A program made the position numbers and the translations under genes. This document shows positions 1-6,314 of a stretch of 17,717 bases of DNA, one piece after another. The notes beneath the pieces were generated by a model, which did no database searches, was not told where the DNA came from, and was given only the letters and a program-made list of their open reading frames with translations. The stretch lies in the NCBI GenBank assembly GCA_003819755.1, contig RPQK01000057.1:1-17717 (forward strand). The letters are read 5' to 3'. Each line of letters opens with the position of its first letter. The stretch's first letter is position 1. Source of the stretch: Acidobacteriota bacterium. GTDB lineage: Bacteria > Acidobacteriota > UBA6911 > RPQK01.

Positions 1-94
1 CCAGAGTCCGGCAGCCGACCCCCGGGGTCGGCCTGAACCGGCGAGCTGCAACCATCGTTTTCGCCGGGCTCCCAGCCCGGCTGCCGGACTCTGG
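1..94. repeat. Inverted repeat with two internal hairpins (cruciform-like)
   Basis: Bases 1-16 (CCAGAGTCCGGCAGCC) are the perfect reverse complement of 79-94. Inside lie two further perfect hairpins: 14-22 with 24-32 (GCCGACCCC/GGGGTCGGC) and 63-70 with 74-81 (GCCGGGCT/AGCCCGGC). The internal hairpins share bases 14-16 and 79-81 with the outer stem, so the structure can form a three-way junction with only slight competition. The 10-mer AGAGTCCGGC at 3-12 recurs at 95-104. No T-run follows on either strand, so it is not a typical intrinsic terminator. It could be a REP/MITE-like element or the end of one cut by the window edge. The base pairing is seen directly; the role is unknown. Confidence 0.75.
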
Positions 95-243
95 AGAGTC
101 CGGCCACAATAAAAGCCCCGTTCCCCACGGCTGGTTGCACCGACTTCGCCCTGGCCACCGGGCAAAAAAGTAAATGACATTGGGCGGGACGCCTGCGCTC
201 CCAGGGGACGCCCCCACTCTCGATTCTTATTTGAGCGCTTCTG
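95..243. other. Intergenic stretch with no recognised feature
   Basis: No open reading frame with a plausible start and ribosome site is seen here, and no RNA gene is recognised. Apart from the AGAGTCCGGC copy at 95-104, the stretch appears to be unique spacer between the two inverted-repeat structures. Confidence 0.5.
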
Positions 244-362
244 GGGTATCCATTTAACCGGAGTATGTCAGCATTTTGCGCCGAGGCTCTGCCATATGGA
301 GTCCTTCTGCCGCGGCACTCCATATGAAGCCCCGCTCCGGCGCAAGATTTAAATGGATACCC
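244..362. repeat. Large nested imperfect stem (119 nt), possible structured element
   Basis: Three nested perfect stems are spaced along the stretch: 244-257 with 349-362 (GGGTATCCATTTAA/TTAAATGGATACCC), 276-283 with 338-345 (TTGCGCCG/CGGCGCAA), and 293-302 with 317-326 (CATATGGAGT/ACTCCATATG). Interior loops separate them, so the whole can fold into one long interrupted hairpin. It lies downstream of the sugar symporter (which ends at 416 on the minus strand). A separate small hairpin, ACCCC-TTT-GGGGT, sits at 365-377. Neither is followed by a T-run on the minus strand. Possible roles are a mobile MITE-like unit, a factor-dependent terminator or a small structured RNA. The pairing is seen; the function is unknown. 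Confidence 0.65.
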
Positions 363-415
363 ATACCCCTTTGGGGTGGAACATCAGGTTTAGTCCTGCC
401 CTCGCGTTGACAGGC

Positions 416-1792
416 TTACGCCCCGGCCCCCACGATCCCCCTTCGCCGCTCGGCCAGATCTTGCTCGATCTCGCGCAGGTGCGCTTCGTCGAGCGGGTAG
501 AAGCGAACGACGATGATCAGCAGCAGAGCGGCGACGGCTGGGAAGACACTGATCAGAAGGCGAATACCAAAAAGAGCCTGAGCCGTCTGTGCCACGTTGG
601 CCGTGTACCCGAAGAGCATGAGCAGCCAGCCGGTCAGAGCGCCGGCAACGCCCGTCCCGAATTTCATGGAGAGAGTGCCGGCGGAGAAGACAAGGCCGGT
701 GGCCCTCCGGCTGGTTTTCCACTCCGAATAGTCCGCGGCATCGGCCAGCATCGCAAAGAAGAGGGTGATAACCGGGCCGGTCGCCAACTCAGTGATGGTG
801 CTCAGAGCGAAAATAATCGCCACGTCGGTTGGGCGCGCCAGGAAAAGGAGAGCACTGGACACGACCGCGACCGCGAGGCAGTAAATCATCGCCGATTTCT
901 TGCCAAACCGATCAGTTAACGGTCGCGTGAGAGCAGCGCCGGCCATGGCGGCGAGCAGCCCGAGAATCATGAACGGCGGCGCCAGGCTCATATCGTTCAA
1001 AAAGTACTTGAAGTAGAAGAGCGTCACCCCTTGCTTCAGGGTCGTGAATGTGACCCAGAGAATCCCGATTCCGAACAGCATGAGCCAGGGCCTGTTCCGA
1101 ATCAGGTCCTTGGAGTCTTCAAGTATCGAGGAATTTTCCGAGACCGCCGGCTGAACCCGCTCGCGGGTGGTCAGGAAAGTGATGACGAACAGAACAACAC
1201 TCAGGGCGGCAAACAGCGTCATGGTCAGCCGGTAGCCCTTGATGTCATTGCCGCCCCCGAAAAACGCGACCAGATAGATGTTGAAGCCCTGGGTGATGAG
1301 TCCGCCCAGAAACGCGAATATGAAACGGTACGACGAGAGGCTTGTGCGTTCCGCCGGATCCGCGGAAATGACGCCAGTCAGAGCCGAATAGGGAATGTTG
1401 TTCGCGGTGTAGACGAGGATCAAGCCGCTGTAAGTGGCGTAGGCGTAAATCAGCTTGCTCGAGTAGTCGAGATCCGGCGTGGTGAAGGTCAAGACGGTCA
1501 TCACGCCAAAAGGGAGTGCCGTCCAAAGCACCCACGGGCGGAATCTGCCCCACCTCGTTCTCGTTCGGTCTGCGATCAGGCCCATGATGTAATCGGTTAT
1601 CCCGTCCCAGTAGCGGCAGACGAGCAGCAGGGTCCCGACGGCTGCGGCGGACAGGCCAAAGACATCGGTGTAGAAAATAGGCAGGAAGACCATCATGGTC
1701 CGCCATACGAGGTTGGCGGCGGTGTCACCCAGCCCGTAGCCGATTTTTTCAGTGACCGATATTTTCTGCGTTTGCGCGACTTGTGTGCTCAA
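416..1792 (-). CDS. GPH-family cation/sugar symporter (MFS, MelB/XynP/YicJ-like)
   Basis: This 458-residue inner-membrane transporter probably imports glycosides or oligosaccharides with Na+ or H+. Its N-terminus has the family pattern: a GYGLGD stretch near residues 18-23, W62-D63-G-I-T-D67 matching the paired aspartates that bind the coupling cation in MelB, and the basic loop D75-R-T-R-T-R-W-G-R-F-R-P between helices 2 and 3. About twelve hydrophobic segments follow, and the length is normal for the family. The start codon is TTG, chosen because GAGGAG lies 6 nt upstream (1799-1804) and the protein then begins just before the conserved region. It follows the GH1 gene by 15 nt, so the two are probably one operon in which the symporter brings in the sugar that the glycosidase cleaves. 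The exact substrate cannot be read from sequence. GPH membership is confident. Confidence 0.92.
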   Translation of the reverse strand: MSTQVAQTQKISVTEKIGYGLGDTAANLVWRTMMVFLPIFYTDVFGLSAAAVGTLLLVCRYWDGITDYIMGLIADRTRTRWGRFRPWVLWTALPFGVMTVLTFTTPDLDYSSKLIYAYATYSGLILVYTANNIPYSALTGVISADPAERTSLSSYRFIFAFLGGLITQGFNIYLVAFFGGGNDIKGYRLTMTLFAALSVVLFVITFLTTRERVQPAVSENSSILEDSKDLIRNRPWLMLFGIGILWVTFTTLKQGVTLFYFKYFLNDMSLAPPFMILGLLAAMAGAALTRPLTDRFGKKSAMIYCLAVAVVSSALLFLARPTDVAIIFALSTITELATGPVITLFFAMLADAADYSEWKTSRRATGLVFSAGTLSMKFGTGVAGALTGWLLMLFGYTANVAQTAQALFGIRLLISVFPAVAALLLIIVVRFYPLDEAHLREIEQDLAERRRGIVGAGA

Positions 1793-1798
1793 TCGTTT

Positions 1799-1804
1799 CT
1801 CCTC
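1799..1804 (-). promoter_or_regulatory. Ribosome binding site fixing the TTG start of the symporter
   Basis: On the minus strand GAGGAG is followed by AAACGA and then TTG. The site sits in the 15-nt gap after the glycosidase stop codon. No ATG lies near the conserved N-terminus, so this site decides the start. Confidence 0.75.
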
Positions 1805-1807
1805 ACC

Positions 1808-3214
1808 TTACTCCACGAGGCCGCTCTGCATGACCTTCGCAAACCATTTTGCCGACGATTTTGGGATTCTTTTTCCCGTTGCATAATCCACGTAGTGCAG
1901 TCCGAAACGCATGGCGAAGCCGAGCGCCCACTCGAAGTTGTCCATGAAGGACCAGGCGAAATAGCCGCGCAGTTTGACTCCTTCTTCGATCGCCCGGTGG
2001 GCCTCGCCGAGGTATGCTCGCAGGAACTCGATTCTGGCCGGGTCGTGAACCTTCCCCTCCACGACGACGTCGTTTGAGGAGCAGCCGTTTTCTGTGAGGA
2101 TGATTTCCGGCTGGGCGTACCGATCCGAGATCCAGAGGAGAAGCTTGCGACACCCCCACGGCACCATTGACCAGCCCATGCTCGTTTTTGCCCAGTTTGG
2201 ATCGGCGCTTAGTTTGACGTCCTGGTCCTCAACCAGCCCTCCGTTGTCGTAGGGGTTACCGCGAACGGCTTCACCCGGAGCCGCGTGGGCGGCGTACAGG
2301 GTGGTGTAGTGATTGAGGCCGAAGAAGTCACAAGACCGATGGATGCGTCGAACGTCCTCTTGAGAAAAACGGGGCAAACGTTCCCCAACCCGCTCCCTCA
2401 TGACCGCCGGGTAGTCGCCCCGGTAGAGTGGATCCGCAAACCAGCCGAGAAAGAACAGTCTTGCCCGCTCGGCGGCGTCGCGGTCGCGCGGGGTATCGGT
2501 AAGCGGCTCGCGCCAGTCGCAGTTGTTCGACATGCCAATCCGGCCCTTCTGGCCCGGCTGGTACCTGGTGTGGTACAGCTCGGCCGCCTGGCCGTGAGCC
2601 CGTAGCAGGTTGTGGGCGACCACGTAAGGTTCAGAAGTGGATACGCGGCCCGGAGCGAAAGTGCCGAAGCCGTAGCCCAGGATGGAGACAACCCAGGGTT
2701 CATTCAAAGTGATCCAATTCTTTACTCGGTCTCCCAGATGCTTGAAGCAAAGCTCGGCATAGCGGGCGAAGAAGTCGGCGATTTTCGGGTTGAGCCACCC
2801 GTCATGCTCGAGCGCGAGGGCCAGCGGAAGGTCCCAGTGGTACAGGGTCACCCAGGGGGTGATGCCGTTATCCAGCAGCTCGTCCACGAGTGAGGAGTAG
2901 AACCGGATTCCTTCGAGATTCTCTTTGCCGTATCCGAGAGGCTGCACGCGCGGCCATGAGATCGAGAACCGATAATTCTTCAGGCCCATTTCCCGCATGA
3001 GCCGGACGTCTTCCTTGTATCGGTGAAAGTGATCAGAGGTCAGGTCCCCGGTCTCGCCGTTGCGGGTTTTCTCAGGAGTGTGCGAGAAGGCATCCCAGAT
3101 GGACAGGCCCTTGCCTCCCTCCATCCAGCCGCCTTCAATCTGATAGCTCGACGTCGCCGTTCCCCAGGAAAAATCGGCCGGGAACCGAACTGACCGGGCC
3201 TTGGCTTCCGACAT
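1808..3214 (-). CDS. GH1 family beta-glucosidase / beta-glycosidase
   Basis: This retaining beta-glycosidase of family GH1 is 468 residues long, typical for the family. The N-terminal signature FPADFSWGTATSSYQIEG (11-28) marks the first strand of the TIM barrel. The acid/base glutamate is E172 in TLNEPW, the nucleophile is E375 in LTENG, and sugar-binding residues are seen at H126-W127-D (YHWDLP) and W421/E428 (WSFMDNFEW). There is no signal peptide, so it should act in the cytoplasm on imported disaccharides or glycosides. The ATG at 3214 is supported by AGGAGA (3223-3228) 8 nt upstream. It is the first gene of a probable operon with the GPH symporter. Specificity (glucoside, galactoside or 6-phospho-sugar) is not settled; the lack of a phosphotransferase system nearby favours unphosphorylated substrates. 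Confidence 0.95.
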   Translation of the reverse strand: MSEAKARSVRFPADFSWGTATSSYQIEGGWMEGGKGLSIWDAFSHTPEKTRNGETGDLTSDHFHRYKEDVRLMREMGLKNYRFSISWPRVQPLGYGKENLEGIRFYSSLVDELLDNGITPWVTLYHWDLPLALALEHDGWLNPKIADFFARYAELCFKHLGDRVKNWITLNEPWVVSILGYGFGTFAPGRVSTSEPYVVAHNLLRAHGQAAELYHTRYQPGQKGRIGMSNNCDWREPLTDTPRDRDAAERARLFFLGWFADPLYRGDYPAVMRERVGERLPRFSQEDVRRIHRSCDFFGLNHYTTLYAAHAAPGEAVRGNPYDNGGLVEDQDVKLSADPNWAKTSMGWSMVPWGCRKLLLWISDRYAQPEIILTENGCSSNDVVVEGKVHDPARIEFLRAYLGEAHRAIEEGVKLRGYFAWSFMDNFEWALGFAMRFGLHYVDYATGKRIPKSSAKWFAKVMQSGLVE

Positions 3215-3251
3215 GGACTGGTTCTCCTACTGGCCAACCGCAGTCACCGGG

Positions 3252-3316
3252 GACAGACACGGACGCACACGGGCGAATCCCGCGCTCCCGGCGAGATTCG
3301 TCCGCGTCCGTCCGCG
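3252..3316. repeat. Inverted repeat with about 10-bp periodicity
   Basis: Bases 3258-3279 (CACGGACGCACACGGGCGAATC, read here in two blocks) pair with 3295-3316 at 18 of 22 positions across a 15-nt loop. Each arm has an internal period of about 10 bp (ACACGGACGC, ACACGGGCGA). A solo fragment sharing ACACGGACGC occurs at 6187-6196. The element lies in the leader region of the GH1-symporter operon, between its start codon and the terminator at 3424. It resembles in design the 9-bp-period arrays elsewhere in the window. Confidence 0.65.
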
Positions 3317-3423
3317 GCTCTGCCCCAAGTCGGCGAAACAGCGTGACGCGGAAAATATTGAGTCTAGCGGGAAACACCGGGAAGGAAAAGAAGCACGAGG
3401 GAAGGCGGGAAAAGGGGAAACAA

Positions 3424-3450
3424 AAAGGGCGGCTCGCGGGCCGCCCCTTT
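3424..3450. terminator. Bidirectional intrinsic terminator hairpin
   Basis: The stem GGGCGGC (3427-3433) pairs with GCCGCCC (3440-3446) around a 6-nt loop. It is flanked by AAAAA on the left and CTTTGTTTT on the right. Read on the minus strand, the hairpin is followed by TTTTTG, so it fits as the terminator of the VWA gene that ends at 3575. It also insulates the downstream GH1 operon, which must therefore have its own promoter between 3215 and 3423. I found no convincing -35/-10 pair there. Confidence 0.75.
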
Positions 3451-3473
3451 GTTTTCCATCTCTGCGTACGCTT

Positions 3474-3487
3474 GACGATTAATCGTC
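3474..3487. promoter_or_regulatory. Perfect 14-bp palindrome (possible operator)
   Basis: GACGATTAATCGTC is a perfect palindrome in the 360-nt gap between the VWA and GH1 genes. Its form suits a dimeric helix-turn-helix regulator. However, it lies on the VWA side of the terminator at 3424-3450, which argues against it being the operator of the GH1 operon. The rest of 3451-3574 shows no gene or hairpin that I recognise. Confidence 0.35.
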
Positions 3488-3574
3488 TCTAATTAAGCTA
3501 AGTATACCCCTGCGGCTCGGTGCGTGGCTAGTCAGACTCGTCTGTTTGTTTTGCCGGTCTGCGTCCTACAACAT

Positions 3575-4963
3575 CTATTTGGGCAGGTACGCCCGCCGGG
3601 CCTTGACGGCATAGCCCGGCTGGCGTACTTTGACACGCACTGATCGAAACAGCGGGCTGGGATCCTTCGAGTAATAGCCGAGGGAGTAAATGGTCCTCAG
3701 CTCTCTGGCAACCTGGGTGTAGTACTCGTCCGCTTGCTCCAGTGCGGCTAAATTGAATGAGGAGCCGCCGGTGGACTGAGAGGCACGGACGAGAATATCC
3801 CGGAGGACGCGGTAGACTCCGGGCAAATCTTGACCGACTTCGTCTGCATTAGCGGGGATGGCACGCACCACCTTCGAAATTTCATGGTCGATCTCGACAT
3901 CGGAGAGATTTTTAACCAGCAGGACAGGAATGGTTTTCTGAAGCTCAACCGGAAAGCGATCCTGGGCAGCGTCCAGCGAATCGACAATAGCTACACTCAG
4001 ATACTGGCTATCCGGTGTGGGACTCCGTTCTCGGAAGCGCAAAACCGAGTCGCAGAACGGCTTACTTTCTTCGATCGCCAGGTTTATCTTCTCTCTTGAA
4101 AGCTCGCAGGGCAGGATGTTGATCAGTTTTCGGCGATACTGGTTCTGATAGAGAGAGACCCGGCAAGATTTTGGCAGTCGTTCGACCAGACGATGCGCCA
4201 CCCGTTTTATCAGTGGCTCCGAGACGCGAGTGTCCGCGCAAAGGACCAGCGAAACACACGACGCCCACTCAAGATTATCCTGCAGCACTCGCAGCTGATC
4301 ATCGGCTGTATCGACCAGCAGAGCGTAGATCACCGCGTCGTTCTTGTAGACGGAAACGTTCATTCGATGGTAGTTCGCCTGGCTCCCGTTGTCGCAGGCA
4401 TCGGTGAGAATAACGAGAGCCTTTCGGTCTTTCACATCCTTGAGCAGGTCGTCGAGTGCATAGATGATCGAATCGTAGAGCCGAGTCGTGCTGCTGGGAG
4501 TATTCCCGACGCGCTTAACGGCTGCGGCCAGGCGGGCCCGGTCCGAAGTAAAACCTTCCACTAGTTTTGCCGAATCGCCCACCTCCACGACTGCAATCTG
4601 ATCGTCCGGTGAAAGTTGGTCGAAAAAACGGATGGCGGCAGCTCGCAGCAATTCGATTTTAGAAACCGTGCTGGCGCTGACGTCGATCAGGAGGGCCAAG
4701 TGAAAGGGGCTTGTGGTGGGGCGGAAAATAGCGAGCTCCTGCTCGGTCGTGTCCTCCGTAACCGTAAAATCCTCCGCCTTCAGGTCGGTCACCGCCCGCC
4801 CGTCCGGCCCGTCCACCGTCGCGTTGACGAGAACGAGGTTGACTGCGACTTTGATGGTCTTGTCGCTTTTGACCTGTGCGCTGCCTGGCGCGCCCAGAAA
4901 CAGGGCAAGCAGACCAGGGAACAGCATTGCTCCCCACCGATCCGGCTTCCAGAATCCCATCAT
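3575..4963 (-). CDS. Secreted VWA domain protein (VWFA-related Acidobacterial type)
   Basis: From the ATG at 4963 the protein has 462 residues. A signal peptide is clear: a basic start, a hydrophobic run AMLFPGLLALFLGAP, then a GSA-Q cleavage site near residue 30. Next comes the N-terminal module of the acidobacterial VWFA-related family (VNLVLVNATVDGPDGRAVTDL...EDFTVTED), then a von Willebrand A domain with the metal-binding DVSAS motif (D94, S96, S98), a later Thr near 160 and D188 in LTDACDN. It probably binds a protein partner through a metal ion outside the cytoplasm; partners are unknown. A longer reading from TTG at 5014 is possible but crosses a TATAAT promoter box at 5004-5009, and 4963 has GGGGAAAGG just upstream, so the shorter start is preferred. 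The ATG at 4960 is nearly as good. Confidence 0.88.
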   Translation of the reverse strand: MMGFWKPDRWGAMLFPGLLALFLGAPGSAQVKSDKTIKVAVNLVLVNATVDGPDGRAVTDLKAEDFTVTEDTTEQELAIFRPTTSPFHLALLIDVSASTVSKIELLRAAAIRFFDQLSPDDQIAVVEVGDSAKLVEGFTSDRARLAAAVKRVGNTPSSTTRLYDSIIYALDDLLKDVKDRKALVILTDACDNGSQANYHRMNVSVYKNDAVIYALLVDTADDQLRVLQDNLEWASCVSLVLCADTRVSEPLIKRVAHRLVERLPKSCRVSLYQNQYRRKLINILPCELSREKINLAIEESKPFCDSVLRFRERSPTPDSQYLSVAIVDSLDAAQDRFPVELQKTIPVLLVKNLSDVEIDHEISKVVRAIPANADEVGQDLPGVYRVLRDILVRASQSTGGSSFNLAALEQADEYYTQVARELRTIYSLGYYSKDPSPLFRSVRVKVRQPGYAVKARRAYLPK

Positions 4964-5003
4964 CCCTTTCCCCGATGGTCGGTTCCTAGAATGTGCGCGG
5001 ATC

Positions 5004-5009
5004 ATTATA
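5004..5009 (-). promoter_or_regulatory. -10 box of the VWA gene promoter
   Basis: A perfect TATAAT on the minus strand lies about 40 nt before the preferred VWA start at 4963. The expected transcript start near 4997 leaves a 30-35 nt leader containing GGGGAAAGG. No good -35 box is seen; a TG lies upstream but is one base off the extended -10 position. This box argues against translation from the TTG at 5014. Confidence 0.5.
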
Positions 5010-5062
5010 GACAATGGCCTACTCTTTAGACGGTGGACACGAGCGAAATTTTCAAAATTACG

Positions 5063-5091
5063 TTCACTCCGCGGTCTTCTTGCGGTATAAG
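5063..5091 (+). promoter_or_regulatory. Sigma-70-like promoter of the membrane protein gene
   Basis: TTCACT (5063-5068) and TATAAG (5086-5091) are separated by 17 bp and lie 36 nt before the ATG at 5128. The leader contains the strong site GGAGGGAGGGGAG. This promoter is divergent from the VWA promoter at 5004-5009. Confidence 0.5.
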
Positions 5092-5127
5092 CCCCTTCGG
5101 GCAGTGCCTACGCGGGAGGGAGGGGAG

Positions 5128-6177
5128 ATGAGCAGCGGAAAGCCGGCCGGGAAGGTTCAGAAGCGTGAGGTTGAATGCCCGGTGCACGGTATTCACTACG
5201 ACCCGGAAGTGACGCCTGAATGCGTTCTCTGTCTGAAGTATTCCCAGCCGGAACGCACCGGTGGAAGACGCAAAGGAGGCGTTTGGCTGCTGGTCCTGTT
5301 GGCGGCGGTGGTTGGCTTCCTGTTCTATCGATCAGTCGGTCCCTATCTGAGCGGGAGGACGACCCCGACGAGTAGCGGGGCAGTGGACAAGCCCCAAGAA
5401 CCGTTTTCCTGGTTTATGTCCCCAGCCGTTATGGACCCTTCTCCCTACAAGGCACAGATCACGACGATCGAGTCGATCCTTTATAAGAAGTCACCCGTCT
5501 CGAGCGGCGATATAGGCGTCCTTGAGCGCACCGGCCAGGAACTGAGTGAGCAAATCGGCAAGGACGCCGGCGCAATCGCGCCGCAGGTTTCGTCGGACCT
5601 GATGTTCTGGGTGGCGGCACTGGGTTCCGAGGAGGAGTCAGGTTACGCTCTTCCTGATCTCAGTCGGGCGCGCGCGGAGTGGGAGAAGCTTCGCGAGCAT
5701 CACTTCGAGCGCAAGCCTTGGTTCCAAGCAGTTGGAGGAAAGGAGACCTCTTTGGCTCAGCGGCCTCGTCCTCCAGAGGCGGATCCCGAAGTGGTCCGAG
5801 GCTTGAGAGAATCGGCAAGAGCGATTGTGAGACTGATCGACGAGGGCCGACGCGAGTGCGAACGCCTGGGTGAGATTGTTGGAGAAGCCGATCGCGAGGC
5901 GCCAAAGAAGATCGCCGAGTGGCGACAGTGGAGCCAGCAGTGGGAGGGGCGGGTACGGCAGGCAGCCGCAACGCTTTCGCCCGGTGCGCGGCGGTCGGCC
6001 CATCCTGACGTCTCGATGGCGAATCAGAGCCTGGAATTCGCTGTGCACAGTCTCCGGCTCGTGCCCAACGCGGCCAACGATTTTGGAGTGCCGTTCTACT
6101 CGGAACGAGAGCGGCGATTCAACGAAGCCCTGGCCCACGTCCAAACCGCCGAGGATTATCTGGCGAGAGTGAAGTAA
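5128..6177 (+). CDS. Membrane-anchored protein of unknown function with CxxH...CxxC motif
   Basis: I do not recognise a named family for this 349-residue protein. Its N-terminus has a possible zinc ribbon, C17-P-V-H20 then C32-V-L-C35, in a cytoplasmic segment. A single membrane helix follows at about residues 51-67, after the basic stretch RRK. The remainder, about 280 residues, would lie outside the membrane. It is rich in Glu, Arg and Ala with long helical stretches, for example residues 150-300, suggesting a helical bundle or coiled coil. The ATG at 5128 was chosen over an in-frame ATG at 5014 because GGAGGGAGGGGAG directly precedes it and the longer version would start upstream of the promoter at 5063-5091. 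It lies 137 nt before the M48 protease on the same strand, so the two may act together outside the membrane. Confidence 0.8.
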   Translation: MSSGKPAGKVQKREVECPVHGIHYDPEVTPECVLCLKYSQPERTGGRRKGGVWLLVLLAAVVGFLFYRSVGPYLSGRTTPTSSGAVDKPQEPFSWFMSPAVMDPSPYKAQITTIESILYKKSPVSSGDIGVLERTGQELSEQIGKDAGAIAPQVSSDLMFWVAALGSEEESGYALPDLSRARAEWEKLREHHFERKPWFQAVGGKETSLAQRPRPPEADPEVVRGLRESARAIVRLIDEGRRECERLGEIVGEADREAPKKIAEWRQWSQQWEGRVRQAAATLSPGARRSAHPDVSMANQSLEFAVHSLRLVPNAANDFGVPFYSERERRFNEALAHVQTAEDYLARVK

Positions 6178-6314
6178 CAAGGACGAACACGGACGCCGCG
6201 TAAATTTTCCCTGACGTTCGCTTGCAGACTTTCTACGGCTCTTATCCTGCAACAACTTACGCTAATCGGACGATCTGGCAAGCCGCTTGCTTTCGTTTCC
6301 CGCCGGAGGATGTC
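6178..6314 (+). other. Intergenic gap with a solo repeat fragment
   Basis: The 137-nt gap starts with a fragment sharing ACACGGACGC (6187-6196) with the inverted repeat at 3252-3316, but no inverted partner is evident. No strong promoter or terminator is seen. The gap ends with CGGAGGA (6304-6310), the ribosome site of the M48 gene. Confidence 0.4.

Noticed and set aside
1031..2077. Long plus-strand open frame (348 codons) opposite the symporter and glycosidase
   Set aside because: It runs antisense across the end of one well-supported gene and into another, has no ribosome site or family-like composition, and is a usual by-product of GC-rich coding DNA.
3472..3504. Plus-strand promoter TTGACG with a distant TAAGTA
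   Set aside because: The spacing is about 21 bp, the -10 is poor, and no plus-strand gene follows; it would only make antisense RNA to the VWA gene.
5014..5127. N-terminal extension of the membrane protein to ATG 5014
   Set aside because: The extension would start upstream of the likely promoter at 5063-5091, and a much stronger ribosome site precedes ATG 5128.
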